A DNA stretch of 64,000 bases, taken from Vibrio sp. 05-20-BW147 (GTDB lineage Bacteria; Pseudomonadota; Gammaproteobacteria; Enterobacterales; Vibrionaceae). The stretch lies in the NCBI RefSeq assembly GCF_013369385.1, contig NZ_SZTO01000003.1:124001-188000 (forward strand). The letters are read 5' to 3'. Below are positions 55,981 to 64,000 of the stretch, piece by piece (the first letter of the stretch is position 1; each line of letters opens with the position of its first letter). The translations under genes and the position numbers were made by a program. The notes under the pieces are model-generated. The model had not been told where the DNA came from. It saw only the letters and a list, made by a program, of their open reading frames with translations, and made no database searches.

Positions 55981-56679
55981 CTATTTTCGGTAGTGGTTGT
56001 AAATGTAATCACGGTCTGAAAAGACGCGTAGCCACTCTGGTTTAAAGACGCAGAGCACAGCTAAAGACATCCCATTGAGTAGCGCTTCAGGAAAGGCGAG
56101 CAGAGGCATAAAAATGAAATAGTTGTGCCATATGGTTTGCCAGTCGTAATGGCCAACATAGAGATGATAAAGGGCATTAATGAGAAGGTGAACGCTGCCA
56201 GTCAGTCCTGCGTTGAAAAAACCAGCAATGAAAATAAACACAAAGATGTTTCTCGGCAAATAGTGATAGCTGAGTACGAAAACCGCGTAAGAAAACAGAA
56301 TCGGGGCGAGGGAAGAGAGGAGAATCGTGCTTGGCAATTGCTGTATCGTGAGATCACCAAACGCGGTGAGTAATGCGTAGACAGGGAGCGTGAGCAAAAA
56401 TGCCATGCTCCAGCCAAACATCATGGTGAGCGTGGTCAGTGCCAGAAAATGGATGTATAGCCCTTCTTTGACTCCTGCTTGAGCATTCCAAAGCAAAAAC
56501 AGCAGCAATATCACCGCAAATGTCATGTGTTGGAAAGGCTTGTCTGCCACTAGCTTCGGGAGAAAGGTTTTGAGGAAGTCATCTTTGCAACCAAACCCAA
56601 TCACCAGCAAGATAACGCCTAAGCAAAAAAAGGCAAATACATCCATGTCATTCATACCTGTATATAAAACAATACCCAC
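55981..56679 (-). CDS. ECF-type ABC permease-like membrane protein (CbiM/COG3235)
   Basis: Inner-membrane protein of up to 232 residues with six or seven helices. It resembles the substrate-binding membrane components of energy-coupling-factor transporters (CbiM-like), with EGLYIHFLALTTLTMMFGWSMA, where the His lies in a conserved helix, and FFNAGLTGSVHLLINALYH. No ECF ATPase or T-component lies nearby. The start is unclear: GTG 56679, ATG 56655 or ATG 56646; the latter two begin nearer the first helix. It is 32 bp downstream of pflA on the same strand. Metal or vitamin uptake is possible; the substrate is unknown. Confidence 0.72.
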   Translation of the reverse strand: MGIVLYTGMNDMDVFAFFCLGVILLVIGFGCKDDFLKTFLPKLVADKPFQHMTFAVILLLFLLWNAQAGVKEGLYIHFLALTTLTMMFGWSMAFLLTLPVYALLTAFGDLTIQQLPSTILLSSLAPILFSYAVFVLSYHYLPRNIFVFIFIAGFFNAGLTGSVHLLINALYHLYVGHYDWQTIWHNYFIFMPLLAFPEALLNGMSLAVLCVFKPEWLRVFSDRDYIYNHYRK

Positions 56680-56711
56680 GTAAAGTGGGTATTGAATAAC
56701 GAATACGATGC

Positions 56712-57452
56712 TTAGTATTTCACATTGCTATGGTATTGCGAAAGGATAGAAACAATATTATCCATCGTCTCTTTTGGTGGTGGATTCACCCCTTCCAGTG
56801 GATACTCTAGACCCAACGCTTCCCATTTGTGAGCGCCAAGCTTGTGGTAAGGAAGCAGTTCGACCTTCTCGATGTTGTCCATGTCTTTGATGAACTCACC
56901 AAGCATATGAGCTGCTTCAGGATCATCGGTATACCCAGGAACGACCACGTAACGAATCCAGGTTGTTTGCCCAATTTTATGCAAGTAGCGAGCAAAATCG
57001 AGAGTACGACGGTTGGAAACACCGATGAAATCATGATGAATTTCATCTTTCATGTGCTTGATATCGAGCATCACCAAATCGGTTGCTTCTAATACTTCGT
57101 CAACAACGTCAGTGTGCTTTCGGATATAACCATTGGTGTCTAGGCAGGTATGAATGCCTTCTGCTTTTGCTGCACGGAACAGATCACGCACAAATTCAGG
57201 TTGCAGCATCGCTTCGCCACCGGAGCACGTGATACCACCACCAGAGGCGTTCATAAAATGACGATAAGATTTCGCTTCCTTGATGATTTCTTCGACGGTG
57301 ACCTCTTTACCGTCGTGTGTGTCCCATGTATCGCGATTGTGGCAATACATACAACGCATTAGACAGCCCTGCATAAAAACAATAAAACGAATACCTGGTC
57401 CGTCAACCGTTCCGCAGGATTCAAAAGAGTGAATACGACCCGTTGTTGTCAT
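56712..57452 (-). CDS. pflA: Pyruvate formate-lyase 1-activating enzyme PflA
   Basis: Radical-SAM enzyme that puts the glycyl radical on pyruvate formate-lyase under anaerobic conditions. The 246 residues match E. coli PflA. The 4Fe-4S cluster motif is C30-x3-C34-x2-C37 ([11 protein letters not shown]). Other marks are [17 protein letters not shown] and [13 protein letters not shown]. Its partner pflB is not in the window; in Vibrio cholerae pflA lies beside a chemoreceptor gene, as here. Confidence 0.95.
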   Translation of the reverse strand: MTTTGRIHSFESCGTVDGPGIRFIVFMQGCLMRCMYCHNRDTWDTHDGKEVTVEEIIKEAKSYRHFMNASGGGITCSGGEAMLQPEFVRDLFRAAKAEGIHTCLDTNGYIRKHTDVVDEVLEATDLVMLDIKHMKDEIHHDFIGVSNRRTLDFARYLHKIGQTTWIRYVVVPGYTDDPEAAHMLGEFIKDMDNIEKVELLPYHKLGAHKWEALGLEYPLEGVNPPPKETMDNIVSILSQYHSNVKY

Positions 57453-57604
57453 GTCTAGCTCTCAATTCTTATCAAATTTCGGCTGTTATTTTATTACAAA
57501 AACTGGGGTTAAAACAGTATGCAAAACACCGGAATGAGTCTCTAAGCGAGAAAACTGACTCCGCATGATGAGAAAAACCTAATAGCAGGCTAATGACATT
57601 TGTG

Positions 57605-57618
57605 TTGATTGTGATTAT
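57605..57618. promoter_or_regulatory. Weak FNR-like site between pflA and chemoreceptor genes
   Basis: TTGATTGTGATTAT keeps the left half of the FNR consensus TTGAT-N4-ATCAA and three of five bases on the right. pflA is anaerobically induced in relatives, so the site is plausible but poorly supported. Confidence 0.3.
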
Positions 57619-57682
57619 TGTTATAAATGTAAACATAACGTTAATTATTACAATAAGAAAATGTGCTGTAGGGAATTAGACC

Positions 57683-59563
57683 ATGGATATGCTTGCGCTT
57701 TCTCAGAAACGTAAAATTCAGCTGTTTTTGAGTATTTTGACTTTGGGTTTTGTTGCACTTGCCGCTTACACCTCGAACCAACTCACCTCATTGACTGAAC
57801 AGTATTCGCAAAGTAGTCGAGTATCGACTGGAGCAGGGCAGATCGCTCAAACCCAAGTCGAGCTGTTGCAGTTAACGGGAAAACTAGGCCAACTGACCGC
57901 TGCTAATGTGAATGCCGTTAAAGCGGACGTTACGCATTTAGAGCAAAACGTTCGTCAAGCGGGTGAAACTCTCGTTCAGTTTGACCTCACAACACAAGCC
58001 GACAGCATGCAGCAAGCGGTTGACGCGCTTGCAAAATCGTTGGCTCCGTGGCTCAGCGTTAAATCAGAACTTGGTTTTAATGTTGATGAAGGCAAATTAG
58101 GTCAGTTAAAAGATCTGGCGAAGGTCATTGAACAGAAGATCGAAGAAACGGGCATGGTGACGATTAACTCCGATTTTCAAGCCATGATCAAAACCCAGCA
58201 AAACTACTTGTTGCTGCCAAATGAACAGAACATGAAACTGTTTAATCGTGCGATGACGATGTTTGTTAACGTCTCAAACAGCTATGGCATGTTGGATATT
58301 TATGAGAAAGAGATCGAACAGTTTAAACAAACGTTTGTTCGAGTCAGTGAGCTCTCTCAGCAATTGGGCGCGCTTGAACAGCAGTTGAAAAACAACCAAC
58401 GTGAAGCGATCAACTTAATTCAGCAAGCTTCAGAGCAGTTGAATGCAGTCGCGGATGATCAGCAACAGCGAGCCGCATCTTCAGCGGGTAAAACACAATG
58501 GTCAGTATTGATTGCATTAGCGGCACTGGCCGTGTTCACTATTGTGATTTTTTTGAGCATCAGTGTGTCGTTGACCCGCTCGCTTGACCGTATCAGCCAA
58601 GTGATTAAAGCGATCTCTAATGGTGACTTGTCTTGCCGTTTGACACTAAGCGACAACGCCAATGATGAGTTCAATCAGTTGTCTCAGTCGGTCAATGAAA
58701 GCTGTGAAAATCTTGGTAAGCTTGTTTCTGAAGTACAAGAAAGCAGTCATTCACTGGCTGGGCATGCAGGAGAACTGCGAGTCGGGCTTGACAAATTCGC
58801 TCATCACCAAGGCGAGATCCTTGGCCAAACCCAATTGCTTGCCTCGGCAACTGAAGAGGTGAGTGTAACAACGCAAGAGGTGTCTAATTCACTGGAATTC
58901 GTGACCCAAATTAGTCGCGCATCAAACCAAGCAGCAGAAGATGGCGGCAAAATCATTTCAGAAGCGATCGGCTCACTTGAGCAGGTCGCACAAATTCTCA
59001 ACTCGGCGGCTGGGCACATCAGTCAATTAGAAGAAGCGTCCTCAAAAATTGACTCGGTGATGGACATTATCAACGGCATCGCCGAACAGACCAACCTACT
59101 GGCACTCAACGCAGCCATAGAAGCGGCCCGCGCTGGGGAGCAAGGACGTGGTTTTGCTGTTGTGGCCGATGAAGTTCGTAGCCTCGCGGTCCGCACTGTC
59201 GATGCGGTGAGTGAAATCACTGGCACCATTCAAACCATGAAAAATGAAAGTGCCGAGGTGATTCAATACATCAGTAGCTCGGGTCAAACGATTGAAAAAG
59301 GGCAACAAAAAGGGCATGAAGCGATGGATGCGCTCAAACACATTACTGCCAAAGCGGATGAAGCTAACCATCAAACAGAGATTATTCTCTCATCGATCAA
59401 AGAACTGGCCACCACCAGTCAATCCATGGCTGATAGCATGACGCAAATCTCTCAAGCGATGCGAGAACTGGAAAGTAACAATGGTGAGTTACGAGACGTC
59501 AGCCAGCTTGTTGATGACAGTTCTCGTCAGTTGAGTAACGAATGTCAAAAATTCACGATTTGA
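57683..59563 (+). CDS. Methyl-accepting chemotaxis protein with long helical sensor domain
   Basis: Chemoreceptor of 626 residues. TM1 is at about 9-30 and TM2 at 273-296. They enclose a periplasmic domain of about 240 residues, rich in Gln, Leu and Glu and likely all helical, the size of the bimodular (HBM) sensor type known from McpS. HAMP (about 297-350) and the signalling domain with [20 protein letters not shown] follow. AGGGA lies 8 nt before the ATG. It diverges from pflA. Organic acids would fit an HBM sensor, but the ligand is unknown. Confidence 0.93.
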   Translation: MDMLALSQKRKIQLFLSILTLGFVALAAYTSNQLTSLTEQYSQSSRVSTGAGQIAQTQVELLQLTGKLGQLTAANVNAVKADVTHLEQNVRQAGETLVQFDLTTQADSMQQAVDALAKSLAPWLSVKSELGFNVDEGKLGQLKDLAKVIEQKIEETGMVTINSDFQAMIKTQQNYLLLPNEQNMKLFNRAMTMFVNVSNSYGMLDIYEKEIEQFKQTFVRVSELSQQLGALEQQLKNNQREAINLIQQASEQLNAVADDQQQRAASSAGKTQWSVLIALAALAVFTIVIFLSISVSLTRSLDRISQVIKAISNGDLSCRLTLSDNANDEFNQLSQSVNESCENLGKLVSEVQESSHSLAGHAGELRVGLDKFAHHQGEILGQTQLLASATEEVSVTTQEVSNSLEFVTQISRASNQAAEDGGKIISEAIGSLEQVAQILNSAAGHISQLEEASSKIDSVMDIINGIAEQTNLLALNAAIEAARAGEQGRGFAVVADEVRSLAVRTVDAVSEITGTIQTMKNESAEVIQYISSSGQTIEKGQQKGHEAMDALKHITAKADEANHQTEIILSSIKELATTSQSMADSMTQISQAMRELESNNGELRDVSQLVDDSSRQLSNECQKFTI

Positions 59564-59579
59564 TCTGATTTTGAAAAGC

Positions 59580-59612
59580 AAAAGCGGGATAACTCAATGA
59601 TCCCGCTTTTTT
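59580..59612. terminator. Terminator between the chemoreceptor and LpxR-like genes
   Basis: Perfect 11-bp stem AAAAGCGGGAT / ATCCCGCTTTT with a 9-nt loop and T/A-tracts on both sides, lying between the two convergent genes and usable in both directions. Confidence 0.87.
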
Positions 59613-59644
59613 CACTAGAACTTTTGGCGTTGAAAAGCCTGCCG

Positions 59645-60628
59645 TTAGAAAAAGGCGTACAGAGAAAGTGCGCCATTACCGTAGATTCGTTCTGGTGCTT
59701 CTTTGTATTCAGGGGTTTTAGCCGACAGCGCGAAGCTCATGCCAATACGACGATTATACAGCGCCACACCCGCGACAGCGGTACTTTGCCAGTTCTGTAG
59801 GGTCACATCATATAAGTCAGATGGCTCTGGTAATCCGGAGCGCTCACCTTCCAATGTGATGTCATTAAAGCGATAACGGTTTGAAAGCCCACTGTAAACA
59901 AACCATCCGTATGAGGAATTTCCCATCATGCTTGCGTGAAAAGGATTTTCGGTTGAAATACTCGCTGCGCCAAGTGTATTGGCCAAATCTGAACCGTAGC
60001 GAAACATCACACCAGATGCGACATCACTGCGGAAATTGCCTGCATTGGCTTCAAAAATATGGCTCATTTCCCAATTTGACTCAGTGAGATTTGCGGAACG
60101 TATCAGCAGGTCATGGCGTTGGTAACCAATACTACCAGCAACATAGTCATCCACTTGATATTCCCAACCATTGGGATCCGTCGAGCCAGTAATGCTGTGC
60201 ACCAGCTTTTGTGCTTTTTCGGATAGCGCATTTTCGCCCGTGGTACCTAGCGTTAGGTTATAACGCACAGCTTGCTGTGGGTGAAGAGAAAGGTAGTTGA
60301 GCTCGGCGTGAAAGTAGCCCGCATAAGGACGATCATTCAAAACGGGAGTCGTCTGGGAAATATCAGCAGGCGTCCACATTTTGTGGCCTATTGAAAATTC
60401 CCATTTATCAACAGAACCGCCCAGTTTATCCGCCAAACTTAGACGACGGATTTGGTGCTCTGAACTTAAAGCGGGTGACGCATAAGCGAAGAAAATACCA
60501 TTGGTGTAGTCTTGGTCTACGCCAAAAATTCCATCGTTGTCCAAGCTAAAGGCTGTGGTTGACTTTATCGAAGCAAAGGCACAATGAGTTGAGAGTGCCA
60601 ATAAGCAGAAGATCTTAGGGTGTATCAT
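59645..60628 (-). CDS. LpxR-family lipid A deacylase (outer-membrane beta-barrel)
   Basis: Outer-membrane protein of 327 residues with a signal peptide ending near CAFA. LpxR enzymes remove the 3'-acyloxyacyl chain from lipid A. Family marks are the N-terminal FSLDNDGIFGVDQDYTNGIF with its Asn-Asp pair, LNDRPYAGYFHAELNYLSLH, a His in VHSITGSTDPNGWEYQ and a C-terminal Phe (YAFF) typical of barrels. Activity depends on a few catalytic residues that I could match only in part, so deacylase activity itself is inferred. The start lacks a strong Shine-Dalgarno. Confidence 0.82.
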   Translation of the reverse strand: MIHPKIFCLLALSTHCAFASIKSTTAFSLDNDGIFGVDQDYTNGIFFAYASPALSSEHQIRRLSLADKLGGSVDKWEFSIGHKMWTPADISQTTPVLNDRPYAGYFHAELNYLSLHPQQAVRYNLTLGTTGENALSEKAQKLVHSITGSTDPNGWEYQVDDYVAGSIGYQRHDLLIRSANLTESNWEMSHIFEANAGNFRSDVASGVMFRYGSDLANTLGAASISTENPFHASMMGNSSYGWFVYSGLSNRYRFNDITLEGERSGLPEPSDLYDVTLQNWQSTAVAGVALYNRRIGMSFALSAKTPEYKEAPERIYGNGALSLYAFF

Positions 60629-60763
60629 GCTAAATTCATTTCGGCGATCACGTTACAGTTAACGATAGAAAGCGTAACAGAGTAAGGCTAATGCATCTTA
60701 GTTGAAAGATTATTTTTTAAAGAAGTGTGGGCCCACTAAAAGTACTTCCTTTAAAACAGTAGA

Positions 60764-60789
60764 CAAAAAGCGTCTCGAGGACGCTTTTT
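60764..60789 (-). terminator. Rho-independent terminator of the NhaC gene
   Basis: Perfect 10-bp stem AAAAAGCGTC / GACGCTTTTT with a 5-nt loop, 12 nt beyond the stop codon on the minus strand, ending in a T-tract. Confidence 0.87.
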
Positions 60790-60800
60790 GAAATAGACGA

Positions 60801-62234
60801 CTAAGCCATTTTTTGTACCGTGACGCCTTGCTCTTTGTCACTGACTTCGGCGGTAGGCTCGCACTTGTCGACAAACCAACCCATGTAGGAGGTGAAAATC
60901 GTCACTGCGATACAAACAAAGCTCAACCACATAAACGGTGCATACGACAGGGTAGCGACACCAAGAATACTCGCCATGTAAATGCCGTTATCACTCCAAG
61001 GCACCATACCGGATGTTAGCGTGCCGCCAAACTCGGCATTTCGTGATAGATTCTTACGTTTGTAACCTAGGCGGTCGTAGTTTTTCGCACAAATCTTTGG
61101 TGTCAGAATCAGTGAAACGTACATCGCTGAACCGAACACGTTACCCATAAACGCTGTACCAATCGTGCTGGTTGCGAGAGAGCCGGCATTTTGCACGCGA
61201 CGTTCAAACAGTTTCGCGATGGTTTCTAGCACGCCAACTTTATCCAGTAGACCACCAAAACCAAGACCAAACACGATCACGGCCACCGAGCCCAACATGG
61301 AGGACATACCACCACGGTTTAGGATGGAATCAATGAAATCAACGCCTGAAGAAATCGCAAACGGTGCCCAAGCAGTATTGAACGCGGTTAGGAAATCCAC
61401 ATCTTGGATCATCACGGCCCAAATAATACCCAGTAGAGAACCAAAGCTGATGACTGGGAATGAAGGCATGCGCATGGCAAGCAGTGCCAATACGATAATG
61501 ACAGGAACAAACGAGTAAGGCGTGATGTAGAACTGCTGATCCATCGCTTTAATCACAGATTCTACTTGGCTCATGTCAACATTACCTGCGTAATGGAAGC
61601 CAAATGCTGTGAACATAATGCCGGTAATGATGTAGCTGATCAGAGCGATAGGCAGCATGCCTTTGATGTGCTCCATAACCTCAACGTTCGACATTGAAGA
61701 AGCAAGGATCACAGAATCTGATAGCGGAGACATTTTGTCACCGAAGTAACAGCCTGATAGTACCGCACCTGCTGTGATAGGCGCTGGTACGCCAAGGCCT
61801 TGGCCAATCCCCATCATTGCGATACCTGCGGTACCTGCAGCGCCCCAAGAGGTGCCTGTTGCAAGTGCTGTTAGGGAGCAAATGATCATAGTGGCTAAAA
61901 GGAAGATAGAAGGATGAATTGCCTTCAGACCATAGTAAATAATAGTGGGTACGATACCGCCGGAGATCCAGGTACCAACCAATGCGCCAACGGCTAATAG
62001 AATAAGAACAGCACCCAAACCATTCGAAATTCCGTTTAATGCCGCTTTTTCCAGGTCTTTATACTGATGACCTAGACGTAAGCCCAACACCATAATAATG
62101 AACCAGCCGATATAAAGTGCTAGCTGAATAGGTAGATCTAATTTCGCGGTAAACGAAAAAGCCAAAAGTAAAAACAATCCCAGTGAAATAAGCACTTGGG
62201 GAAGACTTGGTAAGCGAGTAATTTCTTGCTTCAT
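60801..62234 (-). CDS. nhaC: Na+/H+ antiporter NhaC family protein
   Basis: Inner-membrane transporter of 477 residues with about twelve helices. Typical NhaC blocks are ALATGTSWGAAGTAGIAMMGIG, SGCYFGDKMSPLSDSVILAS and the C-terminal FGGTLTSGMVPWSDNGIYMA. ATG 62234 follows AGAGGA by 5 nt and is preferred to the TTG at 62249. A GC-rich hairpin lies just upstream in the leader (62254-62280). Related NhaC proteins in this class include lysine carriers under riboswitch control, but no lysine riboswitch is visible here, so the substrate stays open. Confidence 0.9.
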   Translation of the reverse strand: MKQEITRLPSLPQVLISLGLFLLLAFSFTAKLDLPIQLALYIGWFIIMVLGLRLGHQYKDLEKAALNGISNGLGAVLILLAVGALVGTWISGGIVPTIIYYGLKAIHPSIFLLATMIICSLTALATGTSWGAAGTAGIAMMGIGQGLGVPAPITAGAVLSGCYFGDKMSPLSDSVILASSMSNVEVMEHIKGMLPIALISYIITGIMFTAFGFHYAGNVDMSQVESVIKAMDQQFYITPYSFVPVIIVLALLAMRMPSFPVISFGSLLGIIWAVMIQDVDFLTAFNTAWAPFAISSGVDFIDSILNRGGMSSMLGSVAVIVFGLGFGGLLDKVGVLETIAKLFERRVQNAGSLATSTIGTAFMGNVFGSAMYVSLILTPKICAKNYDRLGYKRKNLSRNAEFGGTLTSGMVPWSDNGIYMASILGVATLSYAPFMWLSFVCIAVTIFTSYMGWFVDKCEPTAEVSDKEQGVTVQKMA

Positions 62235-62644
62235 ATATTCCTCTGACAAATGTCGGGGCGTTAGAGGGATTACGCCCCCGTATGTTTAGGGTGCCTACAT
62301 TACATCAGCATAGTGGATAATTCGATTTATTTAGTCTTTTGTTTTGATGTGGATCGGCGTAAGGCGTATTTTGTGAAATAATAAACTACTAAAATTTAAA
62401 TTTATTAGATTTAAGTGTTGTGTAATGTGAAATAAATGTGCTTCATATGTAAATGTTGACTCGGGGTGGAAAAATCAGCACGGTCAGAGCTCTTACCAAA
62501 GCCAAATTATGAAGTTTTGCGACCTTAACAAATCAAAACGAAAAAGTTGGACGTTTCCATCAATTAGTGCTTGAGATTTTGCCTAGAAAATAGAACTATT
62601 AATGCAACTTTATTTTTTGTTTGAATACACGGAGAGTTAATGTG
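62235..62644. other. Divergent intergenic region nhaC / asd
   Basis: About 410 bp without a gene. Near nhaC the leader holds the hairpin CGGGGCGT / ACGCCCC (62254-62280), whose loop contains CCTCT on the minus strand, complementary to the AGAGG of the nhaC ribosome-binding site. The central 62380-62460 part is very AT-rich. A TTGAGA box near 62572 with AACTAT about 17 bp later is a possible asd promoter. I see no lysine riboswitch. Confidence 0.5.
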
Positions 62645-63760
62645 ATGAGAGTGGGTTTAGTTGGTTGGCGTGGCATGGTTGGCTCGGTGCTGATGCAGCG
62701 CATGGTTGAAGAAAAGGACTTTGATCTGATTGAACCAGTCTTTTTCAGTACTTCTCAAATTGGTATTCCAGCGCCAAATTTTGGAAAAGATGCAGGCTTG
62801 CTACAAGATGCATTCAATATTGATGCGTTGAAACAGCTCGATGCAGTCATCACTTGTCAAGGCGGTAGTTATACTGAAAAGGTGTATCCAGCACTGCGTG
62901 AAGCGGGTTGGAAAGGCTACTGGATTGATGCAGCTTCTACACTGCGTATGGCTCCAGATTCGATTATCACTCTTGATCCTGTGAACTTAGCTCAGATTCA
63001 ACAAGGCATCCATAGTGGCACAAACACCTTTGTTGGTGGTAACTGTACCGTTTCGCTAATGCTGATGGCGTTAGGTGGACTATACAAACAAGGTATGGTT
63101 GAGTGGATGAGTGCAATGACTTACCAAGCCGCTTCTGGTGCAGGCGCGCAGAATATGCGTGAACTGATTTCTCAAATGGGCGTGATCAATGATGCCGTAA
63201 GCTCAGAGTTGGCCAACCCATCAAGCTCTATTCTTGATATCGATCGTAAGGTTGCGGAAACGATGCGCAGCAGCTCGTTCCCAGTTGACAACTTTGGCGC
63301 GCCTCTGGCTGGCTCATTGATTCCATGGATCGACGTGAAACGCGAAAACGGTCAAAGTAAAGAAGAATGGAAAGGTGGCGTAGAAGCGAACAAGATCCTT
63401 GGTTTACAAAATTCTCCAATTCCTATCGATGGAACTTGTGTTCGTATCGGTGCAATGCGTTGTCATTCACAAGCGCTGACTATCAAGCTTAAGCAAAATG
63501 TCCCTCTTGATGAAATTGAAGAGATCATTGCGAGCGACAACGAGTGGGTTAAAGTGATTCCAAACGAGCGTGACATTACCGCACAAGAGCTAACGCCAGC
63601 TAAAGTGACAGGAACGCTTTCAATCCCTGTTGGCCGTTTACGCAAAATGTCGATGGGTGATGATTTCCTTAACGCATTCACCGTGGGTGACCAACTTCTT
63701 TGGGGCGCAGCAGAACCTTTGCGTCGTACGCTAAGAATCATCCTTGCTGAGAAGCAATAA
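62645..63760 (+). CDS. asd: Aspartate-semialdehyde dehydrogenase Asd
   Basis: NADPH-dependent enzyme that makes aspartate semialdehyde, the branch point to lysine/diaminopimelate, threonine and methionine. The 371-residue protein has a Rossmann start [18 protein letters not shown] and the active-site Cys in [21 protein letters not shown] 62645 lines up with E. coli Asd; GTG 62642, one codon earlier, is nearer the GGAG at 62631. The frame is open to TTG 62621, which is unlikely. A clear terminator follows. Confidence 0.96.
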   Translation: MRVGLVGWRGMVGSVLMQRMVEEKDFDLIEPVFFSTSQIGIPAPNFGKDAGLLQDAFNIDALKQLDAVITCQGGSYTEKVYPALREAGWKGYWIDAASTLRMAPDSIITLDPVNLAQIQQGIHSGTNTFVGGNCTVSLMLMALGGLYKQGMVEWMSAMTYQAASGAGAQNMRELISQMGVINDAVSSELANPSSSILDIDRKVAETMRSSSFPVDNFGAPLAGSLIPWIDVKRENGQSKEEWKGGVEANKILGLQNSPIPIDGTCVRIGAMRCHSQALTIKLKQNVPLDEIEEIIASDNEWVKVIPNERDITAQELTPAKVTGTLSIPVGRLRKMSMGDDFLNAFTVGDQLLWGAAEPLRRTLRIILAEKQ

Positions 63761-63782
63761 CTCAAGTATGAGACATCATTCT

Positions 63783-63808
63783 AAAAAGCGCCTAAAAGGC
63801 GCTTTTTT
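63783..63808 (+). terminator. Rho-independent terminator of asd
   Basis: Stem AAAAAGCGCC / GGCGCTTTTT with a TAAAA loop and a T-tract, 22 nt after the asd stop. Confidence 0.9.
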
Positions 63809-63877
63809 ATTTTTTCAATGACAGTTCGTTGACATTGATGACCTAATTTAGCGTAGGTTTTGAGAGTGGTGTGCTGT

Positions 63878-64000
63878 ATGTATAAGAAATTTCGAGGTTT
63901 TACGCTAATAGAATTGATCGTAGTGATTGTGCTTGTTGCCGTGTTAGCGGTGGTCGCTGCGCCAAGATTCCTGAATTTACAATCCGATGCACGGCGTTCC
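63878..64000 (+). CDS. Type IV prepilin-like protein (3' end outside window)
   Basis: Forty-one codons are visible before the window ends. The start MYKKFRG is followed by the prepilin peptidase site [11 protein letters not shown] with Phe at +1 and Glu at +5, then a hydrophobic helix ([15 protein letters not shown]) and NLQSDAR. This is a class III signal typical of type IV pilins and pseudopilins; the [11 protein letters not shown] stretch recalls MSHA-type pilins. The gene starts 70 bp after the asd terminator. Which pilus it belongs to cannot be told from this fragment. Confidence 0.85.
   Translation, partial: MYKKFRGFTLIELIVVIVLVAVLAVVAAPRFLNLQSDARRS

Noticed and set aside
62235..62644. 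Lysine riboswitch controlling nhaC or asd
   Set aside because: Lysine riboswitches are known before some NhaC-type lysine carriers, so I looked for one, but the conserved core elements are not visible on either strand.
1..64000. Mobile elements, prophage, restriction or defence islands
   Set aside because: No transposase, integrase, phage or restriction gene is seen, and gene order is that of Vibrio backbone. The dGTPase-like gene alone is not enough to call defence.

Overview
The window is a stretch of chromosomal backbone from a marine gammaproteobacterium, almost certainly a Vibrio. The tig-clpP-clpX-lon-hupB-ppiD-comEA run matches the known Vibrio order. The same holds for pflA beside a chemotaxis receptor, the DctPQM TRAP system with DctB/DctD, the yfbR-alaA pair, the menFDHBCE cluster, and a GlyGly-CTERM protease with a rhombosortase. 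I cannot name the species from sequence alone. I found no rRNA, insertion sequence, prophage or CRISPR array. There is one tRNA, Pro-GGG.

Layout, left to right. 1-3.2 kb: end of a lytic transglycosylase gene, a LysR regulator, and nupC behind a CRP-like site and a PurR/CytR-like operator. 3.4 kb: tRNA-Pro (minus). 3.9-8.8 kb: a large secreted M6 metalloprotease with a GlyGly-CTERM tail, then a chemotaxis receptor. 8.9-10.3 kb: selO. 10.5-17.0 kb: a two-component system followed by a four-gene sugar ABC importer resembling the Pseudomonas Gts glucose system. 17.0-17.6 kb: a non-coding region with a 15-bp tandem repeat, paired activator-like repeats and a sigma-54 promoter. 17.6-24.0 kb: dctPQM facing dctB-dctD. 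24.4-33.2 kb: protein quality control (tig, clpP, clpX, lon, ppiD), hupB and comEA. 33.3-37.7 kb: rhombosortase, a DTW protein, a dGTPase-like enzyme, yfbR and alaA. 37.9-45.2 kb: menaquinone synthesis. 45.3-50.1 kb: a small membrane protein, a YeiH-type transporter, an MFS-acyltransferase fusion with its TetR regulator, and a Tim44-like protein. 50.2-55.0 kb: SpoVR, YeaH and PrkA/YeaG. 55.3-62.2 kb: yfbU, an orphan ECF-type membrane protein, pflA, a second chemotaxis receptor, an LpxR-like outer-membrane enzyme and an NhaC antiporter. 62.6-64.0 kb: asd and the start of a type IV prepilin gene that runs off the window.

How the genes work together. Two nutrient modules each carry their own sensor: DctB/DctD with a sigma-54 promoter for C4-dicarboxylate uptake, and an OmpR-type pair for sugar uptake. 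The rhombosortase at 33 kb is the expected processing enzyme for the GlyGly-CTERM protease at 4-7 kb. The men cluster and pflA support anaerobic respiration and fermentation. No clearly undescribed multi-gene system is visible. The most promising leads are the regulatory DNA at 12.65 kb, 17.25-17.55 kb and 49.0 kb, the rhombosortase/substrate pair, the MFS-acyltransferase fusion, and the orphan ECF-type protein beside pflA.
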